From assembly GCA_041592335.1 (NCBI GenBank), contig JBFHQE010000003.1, positions 62,001 to 126,000 on the forward strand: 64,000 nucleotides of DNA, read 5' to 3'. Positions 33,690-42,069 of the stretch are shown piece after piece; the first letter of the stretch is position 1; every line of letters begins with the position of its first letter. A model generated the notes under the pieces. That model worked only from the letters and a program-made list of their open reading frames with translations. It ran no database searches and was not told the origin of the DNA. The DNA comes from JBFHQE01 sp041592335 (GTDB taxonomy: Bacteria; Pseudomonadota; Gammaproteobacteria; Thiohalobacterales; Thiohalobacteraceae). The translations under genes and the position numbers were made by a program.

Positions 33690-34349
33690 TTAAATCCGTT
33701 TCAATGCCTCGATAATTTCCTGAGGCTCCATGCGCTGGGTGTAGTTCTTGTTGATGTAAGCCGCCTTTACCAGTCCATCTTTGGCGATCACATAGGTTGC
33801 AGGAAGCGGTAACTCCCAGCTGTCATCGCCATTGAGCTTCACCAGATCCATACCCCAGTTCAGATAATGCGGGCGCAGGCTTTCATCCACGGGCATGATC
33901 AGCCCCAGTTGTCGCGCCACGCGATTACCGACATCACTCAACACATCAAACCCGATGCCATGCTGTTTGACCGTCTCTTTGGAAACATCCGGTAGTTCCG
34001 GTGAAATTCCCACCAGGGTCGCGCCATGCGCCTGAATCTCCGGCAAGGCATCCATCAACGCCTTAAACTCAAGGTTGCAGAACGGGCACCAGCCCCCGCG
34101 ATAAAAATTGATCACGACCGGACCATTGGCCAGATAATCCGACAGCCGTTTCATTTCGCCATCCAGATTCGGCAGTGAAAAATTGGGAGCATGCTCACCC
34201 ACATTTAAAGCCTCCTTGCCGACATCCAATGCCAGCAGGCGCTCAAAGGCCCCACCGACAGTCTGCTGCACCTCGGGCGCGAGATCCTCGACAAACCGAT
34301 TCAGGGTTTCCTCCAGACTCACTGACAGGGTACGGGTTTTATCCAACAT
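33690..34349 (-). CDS. Peroxiredoxin-like protein (AhpC/TSA superfamily)
   Basis: A protein of 219 residues. An N-terminal helical region (about 1-45) precedes a thioredoxin-fold domain with APNFSLPNLDG and INFYRGGWCPFCNLEF, the WCPFC motif typical of the peroxiredoxin-like group, which resembles a thioredoxin CxxC more than the single peroxidatic Cys of classical AhpC. SLRPHYLNWGMDL and LPLPATYVIAKDG follow. It likely reduces peroxides or disulfides in the cytoplasm; no reductase partner is adjacent. Single gene with its own terminator. Confidence 0.85.
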   Translation of the reverse strand: MLDKTRTLSVSLEETLNRFVEDLAPEVQQTVGGAFERLLALDVGKEALNVGEHAPNFSLPNLDGEMKRLSDYLANGPVVINFYRGGWCPFCNLEFKALMDALPEIQAHGATLVGISPELPDVSKETVKQHGIGFDVLSDVGNRVARQLGLIMPVDESLRPHYLNWGMDLVKLNGDDSWELPLPATYVIAKDGLVKAAYINKNYTQRMEPQEIIEALKRI

Positions 34350-34640
34350 GATGGCGTGCTCCTATTGTTAGTTCCGACCGGTTGGTATGTTAAGGATCGA
34401 TCCGTGAATTTCAAGTTTTTAGTTTTCCCATGATTAGTTTCATTATCAGACACTCAATCACCGGCCCGGCTTCGGCACCAATTTTAATGGCCGATAGTCA
34501 TAATTTACTGAACCGACACAAAACCTCTACACAAAATAAACATTTAATATTTCAATTACTTACGTCATTTGAAAAACTCCTCCACGAACCTGTTGTGCGC
34601 AACAACAGAAAACGTAAAACACAAAATCGAGGAGCAAAAA

Positions 34641-35333
34641 TTGAACAAACAACCTTTAAAAACAGTACTCGCTGGTATCCTGATGAGCACGGGTGCATTA
34701 GCCCAGGCATCCACCATTGCCTTTTCGGGTGAAATTCACACCGGTAACAGCGAGTTATCGATACACAACATGTCCGATAGCGGGATCACTATCCAGACGG
34801 TTACTGTAACCCTTGGGGATAACGCGGTATTTTCCTTAACACCCACAGCTGAAGTCAGCACAACCATCACCGTTGACCACTGGAATGATGCCAGCATCAT
34901 TGATGATCCTGCCGACTACACCACGGCCACAGCACTTGAAACAGGCTACGTTGGGCCTGTTACTTCCGATATCACTGAGGGTGCATCCTCCGCCACGTTT
35001 GACTTCACAGATTTTGACTCCGGAGAAGCATGGGGGATCCTGGTCGACTACGACACGGCGTTTGGCGTTGAAGACACGCCAGGAGGCAACCATCTCAACA
35101 ACACACTGATTGAAGTGACCTTCACTGATGGCTACATCACTGAGACGCTAGGTTTTCAGTATTCAGTTGGCGGCGGAACTGGAAAAAAATCTTTCCCAAC
35201 TGATCCTATTCCATTCAACGCAAATAGCACGCTGGGTGAGAATGTCTCTCCCGTTCCTGTGCCAGCCGCTATCTGGCTTTTTGCAAGCGGACTGATCGGC
35301 CTGGCATCAGTTGCCAGACCACGACGCATGTAA
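34641..35333 (+). CDS. PEP-CTERM-like exported protein
   Basis: A protein of about 230 residues with a signal peptide (LKTVLAGILMSTGALAQA), a beta-rich Thr/Ser/Asp body and the tail VPVPAAIWLFASGLIGLASVARPRRM: a VPxPAA-x-WLF motif, hydrophobic helix, then Arg-rich end. This is the PEP-CTERM sorting signal variant recognised by exosortase. No exosortase gene lies in the window. I chose TTG 34641 because GAGGAG is six bases upstream; ATG 34569 adds 24 residues ahead of the signal peptide. The 291 bases upstream (34350-34640) are AT-rich and contain no supported gene. Base composition is more AT-rich than neighbours. Confidence 0.82.
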   Translation: MNKQPLKTVLAGILMSTGALAQASTIAFSGEIHTGNSELSIHNMSDSGITIQTVTVTLGDNAVFSLTPTAEVSTTITVDHWNDASIIDDPADYTTATALETGYVGPVTSDITEGASSATFDFTDFDSGEAWGILVDYDTAFGVEDTPGGNHLNNTLIEVTFTDGYITETLGFQYSVGGGTGKKSFPTDPIPFNANSTLGENVSPVPVPAAIWLFASGLIGLASVARPRRM

Positions 35334-35368
35334 AAGTTTATTCCAGCTAATTTATAGCAACCTGACAG

Positions 35369-35393
35369 ATGGCTCCTCCAGGAGCCATTTTTA
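35369..35393 (+). terminator. Intrinsic terminator of the PEP-CTERM-like gene
   Basis: ATGGCTCCT-CC-AGGAGCCAT (35369-35388) followed by T5 on the plus strand, 35 bases after the stop codon and directly abutting the def stop (35391) on the other strand. Confidence 0.88.
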
Positions 35394-35906
35394 TGATTTG
35401 CCTTTTTTGTAGTTCTTGCGCCGAAAAAGATCGTTACGCTTGCTGACCAGCCGATCCAGGAACAACAGGCCATCCAGGTGATCCATCTCGTGCTGCACGG
35501 CACGCGCCTCGAAACCTTCCATCTCAAAGCTGAGCTTATCCCCGTTCGGATCGAAGGCTTCCAGCTTGATCTTCTCCGCACGAATCACATTACCCGTGTA
35601 ATCCGGCACGGAGAGACAACCCTCGCGCCCTACCGCGTAACCATCCCACTCGGTAATTTCCGGATTCACCAGCACCATGTAGCCATGATTCGGCACCGGG
35701 CGTTTCATATTCGAGACATCGACAATCACGATGCGTTTGAAATAACCCACCTGTGGCGCAGCGATCCCGACCGCCCCCGGACCCGCCAGCCGCGTTTCCT
35801 CCAGATCAGCGACAAAGGCACGCAGTTCGTCATCGAACACCTCAACCGGTTCCGATATCTGTTTTAACGTCTCATTGGGATACGTCAGAATTTCCAGCAC
35901 AGCCAT
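35391..35906 (-). CDS. def: Peptide deformylase
   Basis: A protein of 171 residues with the three deformylase motifs: GAVGIAAPQVG (GxGxAAxQ), EGCLSVPDY (EGCLS) and QHEMDHLDG (HExDH), which bind the catalytic metal. It removes formyl groups from nascent proteins. It is not beside fmt, where it usually sits, which suggests a second def copy elsewhere. It lies 19 bases after the gcvR-like gene, probably co-transcribed. Confidence 0.95.
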   Translation of the reverse strand: MAVLEILTYPNETLKQISEPVEVFDDELRAFVADLEETRLAGPGAVGIAAPQVGYFKRIVIVDVSNMKRPVPNHGYMVLVNPEITEWDGYAVGREGCLSVPDYTGNVIRAEKIKLEAFDPNGDKLSFEMEGFEARAVQHEMDHLDGLLFLDRLVSKRNDLFRRKNYKKGKS

Positions 35907-35925
35907 AACAGATAATCCCGGCTGC

Positions 35926-36444
35926 TTAACCGATCAGGGTTTCGATCGGTTCGATATCCACATCGATGCCGTTTTTGGCGACGATGGATAACGCGGATTC
36001 CAGTCCTTCGATGCTTTCCGTGGCCTGGCCTTCGATGATCATGACATAAACCGGATTGTCCGACGTCCCGGCCACATCCGATTGCAGATCGAGAATATTC
36101 AACCCGGCTTCCGCCAGTGCGCCGGTCACCTGCGCGACAATACCCGCGCGATCGGCACCGTAAACCGTGACCCGCACATCCGGTTCGATATGCTGATGCA
36201 AATGGCCTTCGATGGGATCAATGTGCGCGCGCAGACCCAGGGAATCGATCTCGGTTTCCAGCAAGGATTCCAGATCTTTTGCCCTACCGTCAAAGCCAAC
36301 CATTAACATGATGGTGAAGTTACCACCGAGACGCGCCATCGCGGCTTCACCTAGATGGGCGCCGCCGTCGAACAGGGCTGCCGTCACCTTGGCGACAATA
36401 GCGGGGCGATCCTCGCCCACCAGCGTCAACATGTACCAATGCAT
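35926..36444 (-). CDS. Tandem ACT-domain protein, GcvR-like
   Basis: A protein of 172 residues with two ACT domains: LTLVGEDRPAIVAKVTAALFDGGAHLGEAAMARLGGNFTIMLMV and VTVYGADRAGIVAQVTGALAEAGLNILDLQSDV. This is the architecture of GcvR, a glycine-cleavage regulator that binds GcvA in E. coli. No gcv genes are nearby, so the ligand and role are inferred only by family. No DNA-binding domain is present. Confidence 0.85.
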   Translation of the reverse strand: MHWYMLTLVGEDRPAIVAKVTAALFDGGAHLGEAAMARLGGNFTIMLMVGFDGRAKDLESLLETEIDSLGLRAHIDPIEGHLHQHIEPDVRVTVYGADRAGIVAQVTGALAEAGLNILDLQSDVAGTSDNPVYVMIIEGQATESIEGLESALSIVAKNGIDVDIEPIETLIG

Positions 36445-36470
36445 TTGTTATTCCCCAATGTAATCCACCT

Positions 36471-36554
36471 GTCATTGCGAGCGTAGCGTGGCAATCTCCT
36501 AAAGGTGCAGGCATCGTCTGGAGATTGCCACGTCGTTTCACTCCTCGCAATGAC
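36471..36554. repeat. REP/MITE-like palindromic intergenic repeat
   Basis: Arms GTCATTGCGAG (36471-36481) and CGTGGCAATCTCC (36487-36499) recur in reverse as GGAGATTGCCACG (36520-36532) and CTCGCAATGAC (36544-36554), around a 20-base loop. The sequence closely resembles a palindromic element found in intergenic spaces of many unrelated bacteria, whose arms carry CATTGCGAG and GCAATCTC. It fills the gap between the gcvR-like gene and pgeF. No second copy was noticed in the window. Confidence 0.85.
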
Positions 36555-36573
36555 GGAGGCATCTCAAAATGAT

Positions 36574-37311
36574 TCAAGTCAGCCAGATCAGACTCGCCAT
36601 GCGCCCGGTTTGTCCATCACGCCGGTAGGAGTAGAAACGCCGCTCATCCGAATAGGTGCAAAGTCCGCCACCGTAGACCTGGCTCACACCGACCCGCGCC
36701 AACCGTTGCCGGGCAAGCCGGTAAATATCCGCCAACCATTTATCGCCCCTGGGCTCAAATGCCTTAGCCGCATCAACCGAGACCGAGCAAAACGCCTCCC
36801 GAACCTCCGGACCCACTTCAAATGCAGCCGGACCAATTGCCGGCCCCAGCCAGGCCATGAGCTGGTCAGGCGCTACCGGCAACGCTTTCACCGCCGCCTC
36901 AATCACACCGTCGGCAAGGCCGCGCCAGCCGGCATGCGCCGCCGCCACGCAGCTGCCTATCCGATCGGTCAGCAGCACCGGCAGGCAATCGGCGGTCATC
37001 ACCGTGCACACCAGGCCGGGTTGCACGGAAAAACTACCATCGCCTTCGGCATCCATCTGGGCTTTTGCCGCATTCACAATCCCCACGCCATGCACTTGCG
37101 ACAACCAGAGCGGTTCACCTGGCAACGGGAACGACTCATGAAGCAGGCGGCGATTTTGCGCCACAGATTGCGGATCATCGCCAACATGCGTCGCCAGGTT
37201 AAAGCTATCGAAGGGCGCCCGGCTGACACCGCCCAGCCGCGTCGTGGTCAGCGCCCTGACATTCCGCGGCGCTGGCCAGTCGGGCGTGATCACCTCAGGC
37301 ATGAGCGACAT
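36574..37311 (-). CDS. pgeF: Peptidoglycan editing factor/multicopper-like hydrolase PgeF (YfiH, DUF152)
   Basis: A protein of 245 residues with WLSQVHG, MTADCLPVLLTD and AAAHAGWRGL, the His-Cys-His zinc ligands of the YfiH/PgeF fold, and GPAIGPAAFEVG. PgeF removes wrongly incorporated amino acids from UDP-MurNAc-peptides; older databases call the family laccase or polyphenol oxidase. It overlaps rluD by 17 bases, or 8 if ATG 37302 is used; rluD-pgeF is a conserved pair. Confidence 0.92.
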   Translation of the reverse strand: MSLMPEVITPDWPAPRNVRALTTTRLGGVSRAPFDSFNLATHVGDDPQSVAQNRRLLHESFPLPGEPLWLSQVHGVGIVNAAKAQMDAEGDGSFSVQPGLVCTVMTADCLPVLLTDRIGSCVAAAHAGWRGLADGVIEAAVKALPVAPDQLMAWLGPAIGPAAFEVGPEVREAFCSVSVDAAKAFEPRGDKWLADIYRLARQRLARVGVSQVYGGGLCTYSDERRFYSYRRDGQTGRMASLIWLT

Positions 37312-38257
37312 TCCGCAGCAATCCCACCAGTTGCGCCATATCCTCGGGCATGGGCACTTCCCAACTCAGGGTTTCACCGCTGGCCGGATGCTCCAGCGAC
37401 AAGAGCGTGGCATGCAGCGCCTGGCGCGGGAACTGACGCAAGGCTTCCTGCAATTCCGCGCTTGCTCCCGCCGGGACGCGCATGCGTCCGCCATACACCG
37501 GATCACCCACGATCGGATATTTCAAATGCGCCATATGCACGCGTATCTGGTGAGTGCGGCCGGTTTCCAGCTTCACGCGCAGCAGGCAGTGCGCGGCAAA
37601 TTTTTCCTCGATGCGATAATGCGTAATGGCTTCCTTGCCACCATGATGCAGCACCGCCATTTTTTTCCGGTCAGAAGGATGACGCCCCATCAGGGTTTCA
37701 ATCGTGCCGCCCGCCGTCATCACGCCATGCACCAGTGCCAGGTACTCGCGGCTCACGGTGCGCGCCTGCAGCTGTTCCACCAGCGAGGCATGCGCGGGCA
37801 AGGTCTTCGCTACCACCATCAGGCCACTGGTGTCCTTGTCCAGCCGGTGCACAATCCCGGCACGCGGCACCGCCGCCAGTCCGGGTAAATAATAAAGCAG
37901 GCCATTCTGCAGGGTGCCGTCGCGATTGCCGGCTGCGGGGTGCACCACCAGACCGGCGGGCTTGTTAACCACCAGGATCGCCTCGTCCTCGTATACGATA
38001 TCGAGCGGGATTGCCTGTGGCGCACAACCCGGATCCTCCTGCGGCAGCGCCACCTCGATCTCCACCCATTCCCCGCCCTGCACCTTGCTGCGGGGCGAGG
38101 TCTCGGGCTCGCCATCGAGTAACACCTCGCCCGCTTTGATCCACTGCTGAATCCGGCTACGCGAATATTCGGCAAACAACTCCGCCAGCACCTGGTCAAG
38201 GCGGCGGCCAAAGGCTTCCGGCGGTATTTCCGCCTGTAACTGCGTGATTTCATTCAT
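37295..38257 (-). CDS. rluD: 23S rRNA pseudouridine synthase RluD
   Basis: A protein of 320 residues: an N-terminal S4 domain (RRLDQVLAELFAEYSRSRIQQWIKAGEVLLDG), then the RluA-family catalytic block GIVHRLDKDTSGLMVVAKT with catalytic Asp, and VKLETGRTHQIRVHMAHLKYPIVGDPVYG. RluD makes pseudouridines 1911, 1915 and 1917 of helix 69. It is divergent from bamD, 107 bases away, the conserved gammaproteobacterial arrangement, which supports RluD over RluC. Confidence 0.95.
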   Translation of the reverse strand: MNEITQLQAEIPPEAFGRRLDQVLAELFAEYSRSRIQQWIKAGEVLLDGEPETSPRSKVQGGEWVEIEVALPQEDPGCAPQAIPLDIVYEDEAILVVNKPAGLVVHPAAGNRDGTLQNGLLYYLPGLAAVPRAGIVHRLDKDTSGLMVVAKTLPAHASLVEQLQARTVSREYLALVHGVMTAGGTIETLMGRHPSDRKKMAVLHHGGKEAITHYRIEEKFAAHCLLRVKLETGRTHQIRVHMAHLKYPIVGDPVYGGRMRVPAGASAELQEALRQFPRQALHATLLSLEHPASGETLSWEVPMPEDMAQLVGLLRNVAHA

Positions 38258-38364
38258 GCGGACATGCTACCTGTTTTGGCATTATTCGGTATACTGCGCA
38301 GCAATATTCAATAACGCCGTCATTCTGGCGCGGCCGGAAAGACATAAAGGGTTTTTCAATTTTC

Positions 38365-39153
38365 ATGAATTTACTGCGCGTCTTCCTCATCCTGGCATTC
38401 ACCCTGCTCTCCAGCGCCTGCTCGCTGCTTCCCGACAAGATCGACGAAACCAAAGACTGGTCTGCGCAGCGCCTCTATTCCGAGGCCAAGGCGTCGCTCA
38501 ACGAAAAGAGTTACGAGCGTGCCATCGACCTGTATGAAAAACTCGAGGCCCGTTATCCCTTTGGCCGTTATGCCCAGCAGGCGTTGATCGAATCGGCTTA
38601 TGCCTACTACAAGTACGACGAGCCGGATACCGCGATTGCCACGCTGGATCGCTTCATGAAGACCTATCCGCGTCATCCGCACGTCGATTATGCGCTGTAT
38701 ATGAAGGGGCTGATCAACTTCAAGCGCGGCGAAACCTTTATCGACCGCTTCCTGCCGCGCGATCCTTCCGAACGCGATGCCGGTGCCGCGCGCCAGTCTT
38801 TCTTCGATTTCCAGGAACTGTTGCGCCGCTTCCCCGACAGCAAGTATGCCGCCGAATCACAGCAGCGCATGCTATTCCTGCGCAATAACCTGGCGGAATA
38901 CGAACTGCACGTCGCGGATTATTACATGCGCCGTGGCGCCTACATTGCCGCCGCCAACCGTGGCCGTTATATCGTGGAAAAATTCCAGGGTACACCCGCG
39001 GTCAAGGAAGGGCTGCTGGTGATGATCGATGCCTACCAGACCCTGGGACTGACCGAGCTGGCGGCCGATGCCGAGCGCGTCTATGAATTGAATTATGGCC
39101 AACGAAACAGGGCGACCAGTGGCCGCCCTGAACGAGAGTTCTCGGGAGATTAA
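38365..39153 (+). CDS. bamD: Outer-membrane assembly lipoprotein BamD
   Basis: A protein of 262 residues with a lipoprotein signal peptide (FLILAFTLLSSAC, lipobox LSSAC with Cys19). Five TPR-like repeats follow; YSEAKASLNEKSYERAIDLYEKLEARYPFG and DYALYMKGLINFKRG are the family blocks. BamD is the essential accessory lipoprotein of the BAM complex, working with BamA on barrels such as LptD. Divergent from rluD and convergent with glnB, which ends 7 bases beyond its stop. Confidence 0.96.
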   Translation: MNLLRVFLILAFTLLSSACSLLPDKIDETKDWSAQRLYSEAKASLNEKSYERAIDLYEKLEARYPFGRYAQQALIESAYAYYKYDEPDTAIATLDRFMKTYPRHPHVDYALYMKGLINFKRGETFIDRFLPRDPSERDAGAARQSFFDFQELLRRFPDSKYAAESQQRMLFLRNNLAEYELHVADYYMRRGAYIAAANRGRYIVEKFQGTPAVKEGLLVMIDAYQTLGLTELAADAERVYELNYGQRNRATSGRPEREFSGD

Positions 39154-39159
39154 CGCGCT

Positions 39160-39498
39160 TTAAATCGCGTCCTGTCCTTCTTCACCGGTGCGGATACGCA
39201 CTACTTTTGCCACATCGGATACGAAAATCTTGCCATCGCCGATCTTGCCGGTCCGGGCAGCATTGACAATGGCTTCAACGCAGCGATCCAGATCTTCATC
39301 CTTCACCACGATTTCCAGCTTTACCTTGGGCAGGAAATCGACCACGTATTCCGCGCCACGATACAACTCGGTGTGTCCCTTCTGACGGCCGAAGCCTTTC
39401 ACCTCGGTGGCAGTCATGCCGGCGATGCCCACTTCATTGAGTGCCACACGCACGTCGTCGAGTTTGAACGGTTTGATGATTGCTTCGACTTTTTTCAT
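39160..39498 (-). CDS. glnB: Nitrogen regulatory protein P-II GlnB
   Basis: A protein of 112 residues, canonical PII. MKKVEAIIKPFKLDDVRVAL, the T-loop GRQKGHTELYRGAEYVVDFLPK with uridylylation Tyr51, and the C-terminal GKIFVSDVAKVVRIRTGE are all intact. It reports nitrogen/2-oxoglutarate and energy status to GlnE, NtrB and transporters. It follows nadE after 48 bases, a recurrent pairing in gammaproteobacteria, and not amt, so it is named GlnB rather than GlnK. Confidence 0.95.
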   Translation of the reverse strand: MKKVEAIIKPFKLDDVRVALNEVGIAGMTATEVKGFGRQKGHTELYRGAEYVVDFLPKVKLEIVVKDEDLDRCVEAIVNAARTGKIGDGKIFVSDVAKVVRIRTGEEGQDAI

Positions 39499-39546
39499 TA
39501 CGATCCCCCGGATTTCTTGTGCCTTGCGGGTTTATGGAAGGGCCAA

Positions 39547-41190
39547 TTATTCGTGACTGAACTGCGTCTGTAAATAGCCCGAGGTGATGGGGTAACGCCG
39601 GTCCCGGCCGAACGCCCGCCGGGTGATGCGCACGCCGGGCGGTGCCTGGCGTCGTTTGTATTCGTTTCGGTCCACCAGCCAGATCACCCGCCGGACTATC
39701 TCGGGATCGAACCCGGCCGCCACAATCTCGCCGAAGCCCTGGTCTTTTTCGACATACGCCTCGAGGATGGCATCCAGCACATCGTAGGGCGGCAGGCTGT
39801 CTTCATCCTTCTGATCAGGCCGCAATTCAGCCGAGGGCGGACGCTCAATGACACGCCGGGGAATGATTTCACGTTCGCGGTTCACATACTCGGCAAGGCG
39901 GTAGACCAGCGTTTTCGGCACGTCCTTGATGGGGGCGAAGCCACCGGCCATGTCGCCATACAGGGTGGAATAACCAACCGCCACCTCGCTCTTGTTGCCC
40001 GTGGTCAACAGGATCTTGCCCTTCTTGTTGGAGATCGCCATCAAGATGATGCCACGGCAGCGCGCCTGAATATTTTCTTCCGTGACATCCGGCTCGGTGC
40101 CGGCAAATTCATCCGCCAGGATAGAAAGAAAAGATTCAAACGGCTGTTCGATGGGAATTGTCTGGTACTTCACACCCAGCGTCTGCGCCTGGCGGGCGGC
40201 ATCTTCGGAACTCATGTCGGCGGTATAGCGCGACGGCATCATCACCGCCTCTACCTGCTCAGGCCCCAGGGCATCGGCCGCAATCGCCAGTGTCAGCGCG
40301 GAATCGATACCGCCCGACAAGCCCAGCACGGCACCCTTGAAATGATTCTTGTGCACATAATCGCGCACCCCCTGTACCAGCACCTGGTACACCTCGGCCA
40401 CGGTCGGCTGACGCGGGCTCAGGTCAGCCGGAACGGGAATCAACTCGCCATCGGTCGATTGCAGATCGACACTAATCAACTGCTCGCTGCATTTTGGCGC
40501 CCGTTGCGTCACGCTGGCCTGTGCATTCATGACAAAGGAGCCGCCATCGAACACCAGCTCATCCTGACCGCCAACCAGATTGAGATAAACGACCGGCAGC
40601 CCGGTCTCGCGCACGCGATCGGCCACCACGGCTTCGCGCTCAGCGGATTTTTCCGCATGAAATGGCGAGGCATTGATGTTCAGAATCAACTTCGCGCCGG
40701 CCTCTTTCAGTTGCTGGGCTGGCCCCGGATTCCAGATATCCTCGCACACCGTCAGGCCAAAACGATGCCCCTTCAACTCAAACACGCAGGCCTCGCTACC
40801 CGGCGCGAAGTAACGCTTTTCATCGAACACACTGTAGTTCGGCAGATGCTGTTTAAAGCTGGTGGCAACGAGCTGCTGGTTGTGAATTACCGAAGCCGCA
40901 TTATGCAGGCCATTCACACCGGACTGGGGATGCCCGATAACAAGCGCAATATCACTGACCTGCTGCTTGATTGCCTCCAGCGCCTTTAAGACGTGATCAA
41001 GAAGATCCTTGCGCAGCAACAGGTCTTCCGGCGGATAACCCGTCAATGCCAGCTCGGGAAACAACACCATGTCAGCGTTCAACTGATCACGCGCTTCCAG
41101 CGCTGCCGCAATAATCTTGCGAGTATTCCCTGGAATATCGCCAACCGTGAGATTGATTTGCGCCAGGGCGAGGCGAAGGGTGTCGCTCAT
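39547..41190 (-). CDS. nadE: Glutamine-dependent NAD+ synthetase NadE
   Basis: A protein of 547 residues: N-terminal nitrilase-like glutaminase domain (about 1-260; FPELALTGYPPEDLL with catalytic Glu, LTVCEDIWNPG with catalytic Cys) and C-terminal NAD synthase domain (about 275-547; GLSGGIDSALTLAIA, ATP-binding SGGIDS; TGNKSEVAVGYSTLYGD). It amidates deamido-NAD using ammonia channelled from glutamine, a plausible reason for linkage with glnB. Seven bases after sucD, so likely in the sucCD transcript. Confidence 0.95.
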   Translation of the reverse strand: MSDTLRLALAQINLTVGDIPGNTRKIIAAALEARDQLNADMVLFPELALTGYPPEDLLLRKDLLDHVLKALEAIKQQVSDIALVIGHPQSGVNGLHNAASVIHNQQLVATSFKQHLPNYSVFDEKRYFAPGSEACVFELKGHRFGLTVCEDIWNPGPAQQLKEAGAKLILNINASPFHAEKSAEREAVVADRVRETGLPVVYLNLVGGQDELVFDGGSFVMNAQASVTQRAPKCSEQLISVDLQSTDGELIPVPADLSPRQPTVAEVYQVLVQGVRDYVHKNHFKGAVLGLSGGIDSALTLAIAADALGPEQVEAVMMPSRYTADMSSEDAARQAQTLGVKYQTIPIEQPFESFLSILADEFAGTEPDVTEENIQARCRGIILMAISNKKGKILLTTGNKSEVAVGYSTLYGDMAGGFAPIKDVPKTLVYRLAEYVNREREIIPRRVIERPPSAELRPDQKDEDSLPPYDVLDAILEAYVEKDQGFGEIVAAGFDPEIVRRVIWLVDRNEYKRRQAPPGVRITRRAFGRDRRYPITSGYLQTQFSHE

Positions 41191-41196
41191 AAAATA

Positions 41197-42069
41197 TTAA
41201 CGTCCCATCGCCTTTTGCATCGCCGCCCCCATGTCCGCTGGCGAACGCACGACAGTGACACCCGCCGCTTCCAGCGCAGAGATCTTGGCGTCGGCCGTGC
41301 CCTTGCCGCCGCTAATGATGGCACCCGCATGCCCCATGCGCTTGCCCTTGGGTGCGGTCACACCCGCGATGTAAGCAACCACGGGTTTACTCACACTACT
41401 TTGTATAAACTCGGCCGCTTCTTCTTCGGCACTGCCGCCGATCTCGCCGACCATGATGATGCCCTCGGTCTGCGGGTCGTCATTGAACATACGCAAACAG
41501 TCGGTGAACTCCAGGCCATGAATCGGATCGCCGCCGATACCGACACAGGTACTCTGCCCGAGTCCCGCCTGTGTGGTTTGATACACGGCTTCATAGGTCA
41601 ACGTGCCTGAACGCGATACGATCCCCACACTGCCGGGTTTGTGAATCTGGCCCGGCATAATGCCGATCTTGCATTCGCCCGGCGTAATCACGCCGGGGCA
41701 ATTCGGTCCGATCAAACTCACGGGCATCGACTTGATGGCAGCCTTGACCTTCAGCATATCCAGTACCGGAATACCTTCCGTGATACAGACAATGGTTTTG
41801 ATACCTGCCGCCGCAGCTTCGAGAATCGCATCCGCCGCAAAGGCGGCCGGCACATAAATCATGGTCGCATCGGCACCGGTCTGTTCCACCGCATCGGCCA
41901 CGGTATTGAACACCGGACGTTCCAGGTGCGTACTGCCACCCTTGCCCGGTGTTACGCCACCCACCAGGTTGGTGCCATAGGCGATGGCCTGCTCGGAGTG
42001 GAAGGTGCCCTGTTTGCCGGTGAATCCCTGGCAGATGAGCCTGGTATCTTTATTGACGAGGATACTCAT
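41197..42069 (-). CDS. sucD: Succinyl-CoA synthetase subunit alpha
   Basis: A protein of 290 residues: CoA-binding fold LICQGFTGKQGTFHSEQAIAYGTN, LIGPNCPGVITPGECKIGIMPG, and GHAGAIISGGKGTAD, which contains the phosphorylated active-site His (GHAGA). With SucC it interconverts succinyl-CoA and succinate with substrate-level ATP/GTP formation in the TCA cycle. It overlaps sucC by four bases. sucAB are not in the window. Confidence 0.97.
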   Translation of the reverse strand: MSILVNKDTRLICQGFTGKQGTFHSEQAIAYGTNLVGGVTPGKGGSTHLERPVFNTVADAVEQTGADATMIYVPAAFAADAILEAAAAGIKTIVCITEGIPVLDMLKVKAAIKSMPVSLIGPNCPGVITPGECKIGIMPGQIHKPGSVGIVSRSGTLTYEAVYQTTQAGLGQSTCVGIGGDPIHGLEFTDCLRMFNDDPQTEGIIMVGEIGGSAEEEAAEFIQSSVSKPVVAYIAGVTAPKGKRMGHAGAIISGGKGTADAKISALEAAGVTVVRSPADMGAAMQKAMGR

